DNA of 64,000 bases from Leisingera sp. M658. Lineage in GTDB: Bacteria; Pseudomonadota; Alphaproteobacteria; Rhodobacterales; Rhodobacteraceae. Numbering within the stretch: position 1 is the first letter of the stretch; each line of letters begins with the position of its first letter. The notes beneath the pieces are model-generated. The model was not told where the DNA came from. It did not search any database and worked only from the letters and a program-made list of their open reading frames with translations. Shown piece by piece: positions 33,152 through 42,487 of this stretch. Made by a program: the position numbers and the translations under genes. Location: the NCBI RefSeq assembly GCF_025144145.1, contig NZ_CP083546.1, positions 2,434,501-2,498,500 of the forward strand, in the 5' to 3' direction.

Positions 33152-33976
33152 ATGCGCCATACCCTTCCTATTGCACCGCAGTTTTATGTGACGGCGCCGC
33201 AGCCCTGCCCATATCTGGAGGGCCGGATGGAACGCAAGCTGTTCACCGCGCTGCAGGGTGACGGGGTGGAGCAGCTGAACAACAGCCTTAGCCAACAGGG
33301 TTTCAGACGCTCGCAGAACGTGCTTTACCGGCCGTCTTGTTCGGAATGCTCCGCCTGCCTGTCGGCGCGGATTGATGTGGCGGCCTTTACCGCCACCCGC
33401 AGCCAGAAACGCACGCTTAAACGCAATGCGCATCTGGAACGGCGTGCAACCTCGCCCTGGGCAACCGAGGACCAGTTTTCGTTGTTCCGCAGCTATCTTG
33501 ACAGCCGCCATGCCGATGGCGGTATGGCGGATATGGATGTCTTCGAATACGCCGCTATGATCGAGGAAACCCCGGTGCGCAGCCGGGTTGTGGAATATGC
33601 CGAGGCCGGCTCCAACAAGCTGACGGCGGTATCGCTGACCGACGTGCTGGAGGATGGGCTCAGCATGGTCTATTCCTTCTACGCCCCGGACCAGCCGCAG
33701 AATTCGCTGGGCACGTTTATGATCCTCGACCATATCGCCATCGCGCGCGAGGCCGGGCTGCCGTATGTCTACCTCGGCTACTGGGTGCCCGGCAGCCAGA
33801 AGATGAGCTACAAGGCCAAGTTCGCAGGCCTGGAAATTTATCACCGCAGCGAATGGAAAAAGATGTCCGACCCGTCTGAGTTCGAAGCCGCCGGCCATCC
33901 GCTGTCCACCGATCCGATTGCCGAACAGGTCGCCAATATTCAGCTGCCCGAACAGCCTATCCATCGAAGCCGCTGA
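33152..33976 (+). CDS. bpt: Aspartate/glutamate leucyltransferase (leucyl-tRNA-protein transferase)
   Basis: The 274-aa enzyme transfers Leu from tRNA to proteins with N-terminal Asp or Glu, marking them for ClpS/ClpAP in the N-degron pathway. Hallmarks are the N-terminal [11 protein letters not shown] region, [10 protein letters not shown] (zinc-like Cys cluster, about 60-69), the Y-x-F-Y-x-P-D segment (about 170), and [13 protein letters not shown] (about 210-222). Length matches the family. It is coupled with the VOC gene by a TGATG overlap. Confidence 0.92.
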   Translation: MRHTLPIAPQFYVTAPQPCPYLEGRMERKLFTALQGDGVEQLNNSLSQQGFRRSQNVLYRPSCSECSACLSARIDVAAFTATRSQKRTLKRNAHLERRATSPWATEDQFSLFRSYLDSRHADGGMADMDVFEYAAMIEETPVRSRVVEYAEAGSNKLTAVSLTDVLEDGLSMVYSFYAPDQPQNSLGTFMILDHIAIAREAGLPYVYLGYWVPGSQKMSYKAKFAGLEIYHRSEWKKMSDPSEFEAAGHPLSTDPIAEQVANIQLPEQPIHRSR

Positions 33977-34359
33977 TGCAGCATATTCACGCCATTTCAC
34001 TGGTGGTGCCGGATTACGACGCCGCAATTGCATTTTACTGCGGCCGGCTCGGCTGGCAGCTGGCCGAGGATATCGATCAGGGCCGCAAACGCTGGGTCCG
34101 TATCCTGCCGCCGGGCGCCAGCCAGGGCAGTCTGATCCTGGCCCGTGCCGAAGGACCTGAACAGAAGGCCGCCATCGGCAACCAGTTCGGCGGCCGCGTC
34201 GGATTGTTCCTGGCCTCAGATGACTTTGCCAGCGACCACGCGGCGATGCAGGCTCAGGGCGTCATATTTGAGGAACAGCCGCGCCATGAACCCTATGGCA
34301 CCGTTGCGGTCTGGCGCGATCCTTTCGGCAATCGCTGGGACCTGATCCAGTTCGCCTGA
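33976..34359 (+). CDS. VOC/glyoxalase superfamily protein
   Basis: The 127-aa single-domain protein has the beta-alpha-beta-beta-beta repeat: H-A-I-S-L-V-V-P-D-Y-D-A-A-I-A-F-Y, then W-x-R-I-L-P-P-G, and a second half ending in W-R-D-P-F-G-N-R-W-D-L-I. His and Glu/Asp at usual metal positions are present, so it may be a metal-dependent lyase or isomerase or a resistance-type binding protein. It is coupled to bpt, a pairing seen in Rhodobacterales. The substrate is unknown. Confidence 0.85.
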   Translation: MQHIHAISLVVPDYDAAIAFYCGRLGWQLAEDIDQGRKRWVRILPPGASQGSLILARAEGPEQKAAIGNQFGGRVGLFLASDDFASDHAAMQAQGVIFEEQPRHEPYGTVAVWRDPFGNRWDLIQFA

Positions 34360-34449
34360 TACCGGCGCCGCTTCGTTTCATCTTTCAGCAAATACTCCGG
34401 GGTGAATGCGCCACAGGCGCTGAGAGGCAGCGCCCCTCCCTGTAAAAGC

Positions 34450-34475
34450 AAAGGGGCCCGCATGGGGCCCCTTTT
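34450..34475. terminator. Bidirectional terminator between VOC gene and dctM
   Basis: AAAGGGGCCC pairs with GGGCCCCTTT around a five-base loop. It carries T-rich sequence on both sides and lies between converging genes. Confidence 0.85.
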
Positions 34476-34501
34476 CCGTTTTACTACTCCTGTTGCCCTG
34501 C

Positions 34502-36856
34502 TCAGTTCGGAATCAGCGCCGGCACGATGGTCACAATCGCTGGGAAGGCCCACAAGATGCCGATGCCCACCACCTGGATCAGCACAAAGGGCGCCACCCC
34601 GCGGTAGATATGGGCCGTTGTCACCTCCTTGGGCGCAACCCCGCGCAGATAGAACAGCGCAAAGCCGAAAGGCGGCGTCAGGAACGAGGTCTGCAGGTTC
34701 ACCGCCACCATGATGGTCACCCATTTCGGATCAAACGAACCGCCATAGATCACCGGGCCTACAATGGGGATCACGATGTAGATGATCTCCAGGAAATCCA
34801 GCACGAAACCCAGGAAGAACAGCACCAGCATCACGATCAAAAAGACCGTCATCTCGTTGTCAAAGCTCTTCAGGAACTGCTGGATATAGTGTTCGCCGCC
34901 AAAGGAGATCACCACCAGATTGAGCAGCTGCGAGCCGATCAGGATGGTGAACACCATCGAAGTCACCTTGGCAGTCTCCCGCACAATCGGTGACAGCACG
35001 CCGGATTTGAACAGCACCCAGCAGCCGTAAAGCAGCCCGAAGAGCGCAAAAAGATAGGCGCCATAGGCCACAAAGAAGGCAATCCAGCTTTCCAGGGAAA
35101 CGCCGCCCTGGTTCACCCGCAGGTCAAAATTCATGCCAACCAGGATGCACAGCATGACCGCAAAGGTGGACCAGATGATAATCTTGCCGGAACGGCCCTG
35201 ATCCTGCAGCTTGCGGTAGGCCGCCAGCATGATGGCACCGCCTGCCCCCAGCGCCGCAGCGGGCGTCGGGTTGGTGATGCCGCCCAGGATCGACCCCAGC
35301 ACCGCAACAATCAGCACCAGCGGCGGGAACACCACCCGGATCAGATCGTTTCCGGCGCAGCGCGCTGCGGCCTCGCGGCAGCCCCACAACGCCAGCAGCA
35401 GCGGCAGTGCAATCCACAGCACAGTGACACCGGCCGAGGTCGTGGGTGCAATTGCCACCAGATCCACCAGCGCAACCAGCAGCACGCCGATGGCGCCCAG
35501 GATCAGCGGCTTGGCATCGCGCGACGGCGCCACACCGCGGCCAAAGGCCAGCACCAGCCCCAGCAGGATCATGATCACCGAAATGCCGGTGCCGATCGGC
35601 GCGGCGGCGGCGATCTTGGCATCACGGGCGGCGATGATTTCATCCTCGCTCAGCCGTTCTGACAGGGTCACACCGCCAGCAGCCTCGATCGCCTCCTGTT
35701 CGGCCACAGCGGCGTCCCAATCCTCCTGCCCGTGCAGGTCGATCATCGCGGCCTTGCACTCGGCACCGACATTGGTGCGCAGGGAGGCTGTCTCGCCCGC
35801 GTCCGAGAATGTCGAAACGGTGATGTTCTGGCTGCCGATCACGTTGAAACTGCCCAGCAGGATGGCACCGCCAACCAAGGCCGCCGGAACCGCCAGGAAC
35901 CAGGTCAGGCCTTCACTGCGGGTGATCACCTCGCCAGTGCCGGGTTCCATCGCCACGGCCGGGGCCTTATGCGGATTCAGCAGCGCATAGCCAAAGGCAT
36001 AGGTGGCATAAAGCAGCGCCAGCAGGATACCCGGCAGCAGCGCCGCCTGGAACAAGGTGCCGACCGACACCACTGCAGGCTCGCCCAGATAGGTCAGCGC
36101 ATCGGAACAGCCCGCCTCCATTGCGCGGGTTTCCTGCGCGGTGGAATACAGATCGCCCGCGAGCGTGCCCAGTAGAACAATCACGATGGACGGCGGGATG
36201 ATCTGGCCCAGGGTGCCCGAGGCCGCAATCACGCCGGTTGCCAGTTCCGGCGAGTAGTTGTTGCGCAGCATGGTGGGCAGCGCCAAGAGCCCCATGGTCA
36301 CCACGGTGGCGCCGACGATGCCGGTGGAGGCGGCAAGGAACGCGCCCACAACCACAATCGACACCGCCAGACCGCCGGGCAGCGGGCCAAAGACGCGCGC
36401 CATGGTGGTCAGGAGATCGTTGGCGATCTTGGAACGTTCCAGGGTGATACCCATCAGAACAAACATCAAAACCGCCAGCAGGGTTTCAATCGAAGCACCG
36501 GCCAGAACCCTCTCATTCATCCGGTTAACGATGAAGGAGACATTGCGGTCCAGCGCCACTTCCCAGCCTTGGGTGAACACAGGTTCCGCCAGTGTTGGCA
36601 GGTCCGGATATCGGAAGACCGAAACCTTATCCGGCCTGATACCGGAATTCACCAGATCGCGGTAGGCCTGCGACGAGGTGTCGATGGCCTGGTGGATCAG
36701 GATACCGGAGCTGTCCAGCGCCGCGATGATCCCAAAGGAGATGATCCCGGCGCCGCCGATGGCGAAGGCCACCGGAAAGCCGGATAGGATGCCCCCGAAG
36801 AGGCACATGAATACGATGAGCAGGCCGATTTCGACGCCATCAAGTCCAAATAACAT
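34502..36856 (-). CDS. dctM: TRAP transporter large permease (DctM), enlarged form
   Basis: The 784-aa membrane protein is the ion-coupled transport subunit of the TRAP system, which uses a sodium or proton gradient. The N-terminal DctM part has G-F-P-V-A-F-A-I-G-G and G-I-V-G-A-T-V-V-T-M-G. The C-terminal part has L-D-F-L-E-I-I-Y-I-V-I-P-I and F-L-T-P-P-F-G. Between them lies a large insert (about 330-560) with a soluble helical stretch and further membrane segments. Usual DctM is about 430 aa, while the TakM-like class is longer. It is 15 bp from dctQ. Confidence 0.9.
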   Translation of the reverse strand: MLFGLDGVEIGLLIVFMCLFGGILSGFPVAFAIGGAGIISFGIIAALDSSGILIHQAIDTSSQAYRDLVNSGIRPDKVSVFRYPDLPTLAEPVFTQGWEVALDRNVSFIVNRMNERVLAGASIETLLAVLMFVLMGITLERSKIANDLLTTMARVFGPLPGGLAVSIVVVGAFLAASTGIVGATVVTMGLLALPTMLRNNYSPELATGVIAASGTLGQIIPPSIVIVLLGTLAGDLYSTAQETRAMEAGCSDALTYLGEPAVVSVGTLFQAALLPGILLALLYATYAFGYALLNPHKAPAVAMEPGTGEVITRSEGLTWFLAVPAALVGGAILLGSFNVIGSQNITVSTFSDAGETASLRTNVGAECKAAMIDLHGQEDWDAAVAEQEAIEAAGGVTLSERLSEDEIIAARDAKIAAAAPIGTGISVIMILLGLVLAFGRGVAPSRDAKPLILGAIGVLLVALVDLVAIAPTTSAGVTVLWIALPLLLALWGCREAAARCAGNDLIRVVFPPLVLIVAVLGSILGGITNPTPAAALGAGGAIMLAAYRKLQDQGRSGKIIIWSTFAVMLCILVGMNFDLRVNQGGVSLESWIAFFVAYGAYLFALFGLLYGCWVLFKSGVLSPIVRETAKVTSMVFTILIGSQLLNLVVISFGGEHYIQQFLKSFDNEMTVFLIVMLVLFFLGFVLDFLEIIYIVIPIVGPVIYGGSFDPKWVTIMVAVNLQTSFLTPPFGFALFYLRGVAPKEVTTAHIYRGVAPFVLIQVVGIGILWAFPAIVTIVPALIPN

Positions 36857-36871
36857 GTTTCTGACGTCCCT

Positions 36872-37798
36872 TTAGTGCGTGCCTTCGTAGGCTTCTTCAC
36901 CCTCTCCAAGGCTGTCCTTGTCGAGGTATTTGTTTTCGCTGCCCTGGCCTTCGACAAACTCGAGGTACGAGCGGTAAAAGAAAGCGATGGCGTGCAGGAA
37001 TACGAGGCCCGCAAACAGCACCAGCAGGATCTTGAACAGGAAATAGGCATTGAACCCGTTGGGGCTGAAGCCGATGGTTTCCACATTCCAGCGCAGGGCG
37101 CGGGATTTCATCACCAACCGGTCCAGGCTGTCCGAGGCCGAGGGTTTCGGCACGATCAGGTGGCGCCACAGAAAGAACCAGCCGTACATCCAGGTCAGCA
37201 CTGCCGTGGGCATCATGAACAAAAGCGAACCGAGCATGTCGACCACCCGCTTGGCGCGGAAACTGATGCCGGAATAGATCAGGTCCACCCGCACGTGGCC
37301 GCCCTGCACAAAGGTGTAGGTCACGCAAAGGCAGACCACCAAGGCATTGTAAAGCTTCAGTTCTTCAGCAAACCAGCTGATGTCCTGACTGAACGGAATA
37401 CCAAAGCCAAAGCTGATGTCGGGCCGGGCAAACACGCGTTGCATGAAGACAATGATGATCTGTTGCAAGACCATCAAAAGGCCGGCCCAGGCAAAAAAGC
37501 GGCCCACGGTGTTGGCCAGCCCTTCCAGCCCGCGCACCATGCCCCACATGACATTGCGAAAGTACAGGCCGATAGCGGTCAGCACCAGGAAGGCGGTGAA
37601 CACGACAAAGAAAAACTCGACCGAGCCGCCATAGTAGACAAAGCGCATGACCGAGGCTTTGTCGGACCAGTCAAGCCACAGCTGCGGATAGGTGACGGCA
37701 TAGCCGAAATTGTAAAAGGCGCCGGCGATGTTCTGGATCAGCCAGACAAGCCCGCCCCAGATTGCGCCAAAGAAGGTGATGCCACTCTCTTCCTGCAT
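36872..37798 (-). CDS. dctQ: TRAP transporter small permease (DctQ), long form
   Basis: The 308-aa protein has four or more membrane segments. Its C-terminal half has the DctQ signature H-V-R-V-D-L-I-Y, and its N-terminus is longer than usual (typical DctQ about 170-200 aa). A long loop before the last helix contains a cytoplasmic or periplasmic segment (SASDSLDRLVMKS). It scaffolds the large permease. It lies between dctP and dctM on the same strand, with dctM 15 bp downstream. Confidence 0.85.
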   Translation of the reverse strand: MQEESGITFFGAIWGGLVWLIQNIAGAFYNFGYAVTYPQLWLDWSDKASVMRFVYYGGSVEFFFVVFTAFLVLTAIGLYFRNVMWGMVRGLEGLANTVGRFFAWAGLLMVLQQIIIVFMQRVFARPDISFGFGIPFSQDISWFAEELKLYNALVVCLCVTYTFVQGGHVRVDLIYSGISFRAKRVVDMLGSLLFMMPTAVLTWMYGWFFLWRHLIVPKPSASDSLDRLVMKSRALRWNVETIGFSPNGFNAYFLFKILLVLFAGLVFLHAIAFFYRSYLEFVEGQGSENKYLDKDSLGEGEEAYEGTH

Positions 37799-37868
37799 AT
37801 TTCCCCCGGGAAGATTGCTGCGAAGCTGCCGTTAGCGGGTTGGGCGCGCGGCGTCTGCCGGCCGTCCC

Positions 37869-37917
37869 GCAGTTTCAGCAACTGCATGTGGATCCCCCGC
37901 GCGGCGGCGGAGGATCC
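37869..37917 (-). other. Two stem-loops in the dctP-dctQ gap
   Basis: One stem pairs GCAGTT with AACTGC; the other has GGATCC arms extended by CCGC/GCGG. They fill the 140-bp gap between the receptor and permease genes. Such hairpins often protect the upstream receptor mRNA, giving more receptor than permease. Confidence 0.55.
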
Positions 37918-37938
37918 GATTGATGCCATTCAGGCAGA

Positions 37939-39021
37939 TTAGCCCAGGACGCGATCGCGCTGAACGCGGTAGGCGCCTTCGGATTTGGTGATCCAGCCCG
38001 AGGAGGCCTTCATCGAAGTTTCGACGCTGCTGCGGATTTTTGCAAACAATTCGTCGCCCATGAACTCGTCCAGGGTGTCCTTGGTGGCGGACCCGAAGGC
38101 ATCCCAGACGCTGTCCGGGAATTCCAGGGTTTTCACGCCGCCGGACTGCAGGCGCTGCAGCGCCGCACCGTTGTTGTTCATGAACTGCGCCAGGCTCCAC
38201 TGATGGCCGGCGGCGGACGCCATTTCAATGACCTTCTGGTGCGCAGGCGACAGGCCTTCGAACACATCGCGGTTGGTGGCAACCGACAGTGCCGCGCCCG
38301 GCTCGTGGAAACCTGCGGTGTAGTAGGTCTTGGTGATTTCCTGGAAGCCGGCCTTCTCGTCCGCCCAGGGGCCGATCCACTCGGTGCCGTCGATCGCGCC
38401 GGAGGACAGCGCCTGATAGACTTCGGAACCGGGGATGTTCTGCACGGAGGCGCCCAGTTTGCCCAGCGCCTTGCCGCCCAGGCCCGGCATCCGGAATTTC
38501 AGGCCGTTGAAATCTTCGGGGCCTTTGATTTCCTTGTTGTACCAGCCGCCGGCCTGCGGGCCGGTGTTGCCGCCGATGAATGACTTGAGGCCGAAAATCT
38601 GGCCCAGCTCATCATGCAGCGCATGGCCTTCGCCATGGTAGTACCAGTTGGTCAGTTCCTGCGGGGTCATGCCAAAAGGCACGGCAGTAAAATAGGCGTA
38701 GCCCGGGTGCTGGCCGGTGAAATAATAGTCGGCACCATGGTACATGTCGGCCTGGCCTGCGGTCACGGCGTCGAACACTTCGAACGCGCCGACCAGTTCG
38801 CCTGCGGCTTTCACATCAACGGTCAGGTCGCCGCCGGACATGGCGGTGATGGCGTCGGCAACATATTGCGCGGAATCATGCACACCCGCCAGGCCGCGGC
38901 CCCAGGTGGTGACCATGGTCAGGGTGCGCTTGCCCTGGGCATAGGCCGGTGCAGCCAGCGTGCCGGCTGCGGCGGCAGTCCCGCCCAGCGCGGAAGTTCT
39001 CAAAAAAGAACGGCGATCCAT
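37939..39021 (-). CDS. dctP: TRAP substrate-binding protein, TakP-like (2-oxo acid type)
   Basis: The 360-aa periplasmic receptor begins with a Tat signal (RRSFLR at 3-8, AYAQ cleavage near 29). Features of the TakP class are G-E-L-V-G-A-F-E-V-F-D-A-V, A-D-M-Y-H-G-A-D-Y-Y, F-R-M-P-G-L-G-G and A-I-D-G-T-E-W-I-G-P-W, which include the Arg and Trp that contact a carboxylate and a keto group. It likely delivers a 2-oxo acid to DctQM. GGGAGGAA precedes the ATG. It is first in the operon. Confidence 0.9.
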   Translation of the reverse strand: MDRRSFLRTSALGGTAAAAGTLAAPAYAQGKRTLTMVTTWGRGLAGVHDSAQYVADAITAMSGGDLTVDVKAAGELVGAFEVFDAVTAGQADMYHGADYYFTGQHPGYAYFTAVPFGMTPQELTNWYYHGEGHALHDELGQIFGLKSFIGGNTGPQAGGWYNKEIKGPEDFNGLKFRMPGLGGKALGKLGASVQNIPGSEVYQALSSGAIDGTEWIGPWADEKAGFQEITKTYYTAGFHEPGAALSVATNRDVFEGLSPAHQKVIEMASAAGHQWSLAQFMNNNGAALQRLQSGGVKTLEFPDSVWDAFGSATKDTLDEFMGDELFAKIRSSVETSMKASSGWITKSEGAYRVQRDRVLG

Positions 39022-39109
39022 TATTTATTCCTCCCATTTATTCTTCGGATTGCCCGGAAGGTCCCCCCCGGGCGGATCGGTTCGAGTGCGGCCAGCCTAG
39101 CGGCGATGA

Positions 39110-39137
39110 ATTTTATGTGAATACCTAGTACTGCGTA
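39110..39137 (-). promoter_or_regulatory. dctP promoter region with 16-bp palindrome
   Basis: The perfect palindrome TACctAGTACTgcGTA (39122-39137) overlaps the place expected for a -35 element. On the minus strand TAAAAT (39110-39115) is a plausible -10. The site lies between the transporter operon and the divergent two-component genes, so the response regulator encoded next door is the first candidate to bind it. I found no second copy. Confidence 0.5.
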
Positions 39138-39305
39138 GAACGGCACGTTTTTGAGGGCATTCGCTGAAAAGTTCCTGCATTCCCGGCGCGAATCCCCAAG
39201 GGGCCACTCCCGCCCTAAGAGCAAATACCTCCTGCCCATGTGATTCCTCTGGGCGGCTGCAAAATGATTCGGTACAAGAATCTGACCAATTCCGGGGACC
39301 TGCTG

Positions 39306-40733
39306 ATGCGCCTGTTCCGATACCTGCTGCGCCCCACCTATGCGCAGAAGCTGTCGCTGTTGACGACCCTGCCCCTGATTGTGGCGGGCACTGCGATTGC
39401 TGTGCTGGTGGGTTATCAGTCGCGCAGCCTTGCCGAACGTGAAATTCAGGCGCTGGAACTGCAGCTGCTGGAGGCCAAGAAGGCCGAGCTGCGCAACTAC
39501 GTGACCCAGGCGCGCAATGGCTTTGCCCATATCTACGGTCTGGCCGCCCCCGATGATGCCGAAGCCAAAGAGCGGGTCACCCAGATCCTGAGTGCGATGA
39601 TCTACGGCAAGGACGGATTCTTTTTTGTCTATGACTACGACGGCACCAATCTGGTCAGTCCGCGGCAGACTGAGTTTATCAACCGCAACTGGACTGGGCT
39701 GACCGACAGCGCCGGGGTGCCGGTGGTGGATGAGTTCATCCGCCTGGCCCGGATCGGTGCAGGCTGGCACAGCTTCACCTGGGAGAAGCCCTCAACCGGG
39801 GAAGAGGCGCAGATGATCGCCTATGTGCTGGGGCTGCAGGATTGGCAGTGGGCGATCGGCACTGGCGTGTTCATCGACGATGTGCTGGCTTCGGTTGCCG
39901 CGTCGCGGGCCGAGGTTGAGGCCCGGGTGCAGCGCACATTCTTCTATATCGGCGGTATCACTCTGGTTTCTTTGGTGCTGGTCTTTGCCTCCGGCATGTT
40001 CCTGAACCTGCGCGAACGGCGGCTGGCGGATGCCAAGCTGAAGGAGCTGACCCAGCGGGTGTTCGACGCCCAGGAGGAGGAGCGCGGCCGGGTGGCGCGG
40101 GAGCTGCATGACGGTATCAGCCAGCTTTTGGTCGGGGTGCGATATGCGCTGGACAACACCCGGCGGCGGCTGTCCCGTGGTGACAGCGACGGTGCTGCGG
40201 CACCGTTGGAGAAAGGCGCCGATAACCTGCTGACTGCGATCACCGAGGTGCGCCGGATCAGCCGCGACCTGCGTCCCGCTGTGCTAGACGACCTGGGGCT
40301 GGGCCCAGCGCTGAAGGCGCTGACGGATGATTTTGCCGCCCGCACCGGCATTGAGACAGAGTTTTCCACTGTGGTGTTCCGCAACCGGCTGGATCAGGAT
40401 GCCAAGATCGCACTGTACCGGATTGCGCAGGAAGCGCTGACCAATATCGAACGCCACGCCGAGGCCAGCAAAGTCAGCATCGACCTGCGCGGCCACACCA
40501 AAGGCGCCACTATGCGGATCACCGACAATGGCCGCGGATTGCCGCCGCGCGATGCGCGCAGCGGGCCGGGCATTGGCCTGCGCAATATGCAGGAACGGAT
40601 TGAGCAGCTTGACGGGGCCTTGCGCATTCTGTCATCACGAGGCACCCAAAGCGGCACGGTGATCGAGGCAAGCCTGCCTCTGAGCCATCTGCTGCCGCCG
40701 GGTGAAGAGGGAACGCCCGTGCAATTGCCGTAG
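39306..40733 (+). CDS. Cache-domain sensor histidine kinase (HisKA_3 type)
   Basis: The 475-aa kinase has two membrane segments (about 18-38 and 215-235) around a periplasmic single Cache domain with Y-G-K-D-G-F-F-F-V-Y-D-Y-D-G, typical of carboxylate sensing. The cytoplasmic part has R-V-A-R-E-L-H-D-G with phospho-acceptor His268, and a HATPase domain with N-I-E-R-H and I-T-D-N-G-R-G-L-P near 405. GGGGA precedes the ATG at 39306; a GTG at 39240 is less likely. It is divergent from the TRAP operon and precedes its response regulator. Confidence 0.88.
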   Translation: MRLFRYLLRPTYAQKLSLLTTLPLIVAGTAIAVLVGYQSRSLAEREIQALELQLLEAKKAELRNYVTQARNGFAHIYGLAAPDDAEAKERVTQILSAMIYGKDGFFFVYDYDGTNLVSPRQTEFINRNWTGLTDSAGVPVVDEFIRLARIGAGWHSFTWEKPSTGEEAQMIAYVLGLQDWQWAIGTGVFIDDVLASVAASRAEVEARVQRTFFYIGGITLVSLVLVFASGMFLNLRERRLADAKLKELTQRVFDAQEEERGRVARELHDGISQLLVGVRYALDNTRRRLSRGDSDGAAAPLEKGADNLLTAITEVRRISRDLRPAVLDDLGLGPALKALTDDFAARTGIETEFSTVVFRNRLDQDAKIALYRIAQEALTNIERHAEASKVSIDLRGHTKGATMRITDNGRGLPPRDARSGPGIGLRNMQERIEQLDGALRILSSRGTQSGTVIEASLPLSHLLPPGEEGTPVQLP

Positions 40734-40795
40734 ACCTGGGGAGGGTGCAGCGGCCTGCGGGGCCTCGTTAGCAATGGAAATCTGCCGTTGGGGGG

Positions 40796-41443
40796 ATGAT
40801 GGCTGATCCGGTGAAAGTTCTGATCGTGGATGACCACCCGATGGTCGCCGAGGGCATCCAGTCGATCCTGGAAAGCTATGATGACATCGAGGTCGTCGGC
40901 TCATTGACTGACGGGCGCGACGCGGTAGAGCAGATGGGCACTTTGGCGCCGGATGTGGTGCTGATGGATCTGAACATGCCCAATCTTGGCGGGCTGAGTG
41001 CGACCGAGATCATTCTGGAACAGCACCCCGGCACCCGTATCCTGATCCTGTCGATGCATGACAGCGCCGAATATATCTCCACCGCGCTCAGCCATGGCGC
41101 CATGGGATATGTGCTGAAGGATGTGCCCACAGAAGAAATCAAACAGGCCGTTGATGCGGTGATGAAGGGGCAGACCTATCTTTGCACCGGGGCCGCGGGT
41201 TCGCTGAAGCCCAAGGGTGGCGACAGCCGCGAGGCGCTCACGGGCCGTGAACAGACAATCCTGCTGGAGCTGGCACAGGGAAAGTCAAACAAAGAAGTCG
41301 CCCAAGCGCTTGATATCTCAGTCAGAACCGTTGAGACGCACCGCAAGAACATCAAGCGCAAGCTGGGCATTTCCTCCACCGCCGGCCTGACCCGATACGC
41401 GCTGGAGCATGGCGTGCTGCAGGGGACTGGCGCCGGGTTCTGA
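40796..41443 (+). CDS. NarL/FixJ-type response regulator
   Basis: The 215-aa regulator has a receiver domain (I-V-D-D-H-P near 10-15; phospho-acceptor Asp58 in V-L-M-D-L-N-M-P; Lys in V-L-K-D-V) and a LuxR HTH (L-T-G-R-E-Q to S-V-R-T-V-E-T-H-R-K-N-I, about 147-190). Tandem ATGs follow GGGGG. It should be phosphorylated by the kinase just upstream and control the divergent TRAP genes. Confidence 0.9.
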   Translation: MMADPVKVLIVDDHPMVAEGIQSILESYDDIEVVGSLTDGRDAVEQMGTLAPDVVLMDLNMPNLGGLSATEIILEQHPGTRILILSMHDSAEYISTALSHGAMGYVLKDVPTEEIKQAVDAVMKGQTYLCTGAAGSLKPKGGDSREALTGREQTILLELAQGKSNKEVAQALDISVRTVETHRKNIKRKLGISSTAGLTRYALEHGVLQGTGAGF

Positions 41444-41513
41444 TCCCCTCCCGCAATTTTGCCTTTGTGATGTGCCGCTCCTGCCCTAGCCTCCCGGGCC
41501 AGGGAGACGCGCT

Positions 41514-42482
41514 ATGACGATGGACAAACCCCCGATCACACCTGAAACCCAGGCCAAATGGCAGCGGGTGGTGGACCTGGTGGCCGAGCTGACCGATGTG
41601 CCCGCCGCATTAATCATGGCGACGGTGGATCTGGACCACCGGGTCAAGGTCTCCAACTCCGCTGACAACAATCCCTATTACCCGGGCCGCAAGTACCACC
41701 TGAATGAAAAGCTCTATTGCTTCGGCGTGTTCGAGGCCGATGGCGAACTGGTGGTCGAGGACGCCCAGTGCGACCCCCGCTGGCAGGACAACGAAGACAT
41801 GGAGCATGCCATGTCCTTCTACATCGGCTATCCGATCAAATGGCCCGATGGCGAGGTTTACGGCACCATCTGCGTGCTGGACACCCGCCGCAACAAACGG
41901 GCGCTGATGTTCCGCAAAGGCCTGCAGGAGTTCTGCCGGGTGGTCGAGGGCGATCTGGCGCTGCTGCTGGAAGTCGCCCAGCGCAAACAGGCCCAGGCCG
42001 AGCTGCGCGAGACCGTGCGGGCGCGTGAAGACACCATCAAACGCCGCACCACCGCGCTGGAGGATGCCAATACCGCGCTGCGCGTGCTGATCGACAATGT
42101 CGAGGCCTCGCGCCACGAGACCGAGCAGCAGATCGTGCAGCAGATCAAGGGGATGGTATTGCCCTATGTGGCCAAGCTGCGGCATCTGGATGCGGACCGA
42201 GAGCTGCAAAGCGCCTATTTGCAGATGGTCGAGGATAATCTCAAGAACATCACCTCAAGCCTGTCCTCCAAGCTGGCCGAGACACTGGAGCAGCTGACGC
42301 CAGCGGAGACCGAGATCATGCAGTTGATCATGATGGGCCGCACCACCAAGGAGATCGCGGCCACTTTGGGGCGGGAGACCAGCACCATAGACTTTCACCG
42401 CAATAACATCCGCCAGAAGCTGGGCCTCAGCCGGCGCGAGAACCTGCGCCAGCATCTGATCGCGCTGAATTCGGCCGAGTAG
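41514..42482 (+). CDS. GAF-domain LuxR-type transcriptional regulator
   Basis: The 322-aa protein has an N-terminal GAF domain (about 10-150; Y-C-F-G-V-F and G-Y-P-I-K-W-P-D-G-E-V-Y-G-T-I-C-V-L-D), a long coiled coil (about 155-205), and a C-terminal LuxR HTH (L-T-P-A-E-T-E-I to D-F-H-R-N-N-I, about 258-300). There is no receiver domain, so it senses through GAF rather than by phosphorylation. AGGGAGA precedes the ATG. It follows the response regulator after 70 bp and may modulate the same targets. Confidence 0.85.
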   Translation: MTMDKPPITPETQAKWQRVVDLVAELTDVPAALIMATVDLDHRVKVSNSADNNPYYPGRKYHLNEKLYCFGVFEADGELVVEDAQCDPRWQDNEDMEHAMSFYIGYPIKWPDGEVYGTICVLDTRRNKRALMFRKGLQEFCRVVEGDLALLLEVAQRKQAQAELRETVRAREDTIKRRTTALEDANTALRVLIDNVEASRHETEQQIVQQIKGMVLPYVAKLRHLDADRELQSAYLQMVEDNLKNITSSLSSKLAETLEQLTPAETEIMQLIMMGRTTKEIAATLGRETSTIDFHRNNIRQKLGLSRRENLRQHLIALNSAE

Positions 42483-42487
42483 CCCGG

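Noticed and set aside
35229-35990. 253-aa plus-strand ORF opposite dctM
   Set aside because: It is a shadow of the dctM reading frame, with Ser/Pro/Ala-rich composition.
36875-37942. 355-aa plus-strand ORF opposite dctQ
   Set aside because: It is antisense to a well-supported membrane protein, with His/Gln/Lys-rich shadow composition.
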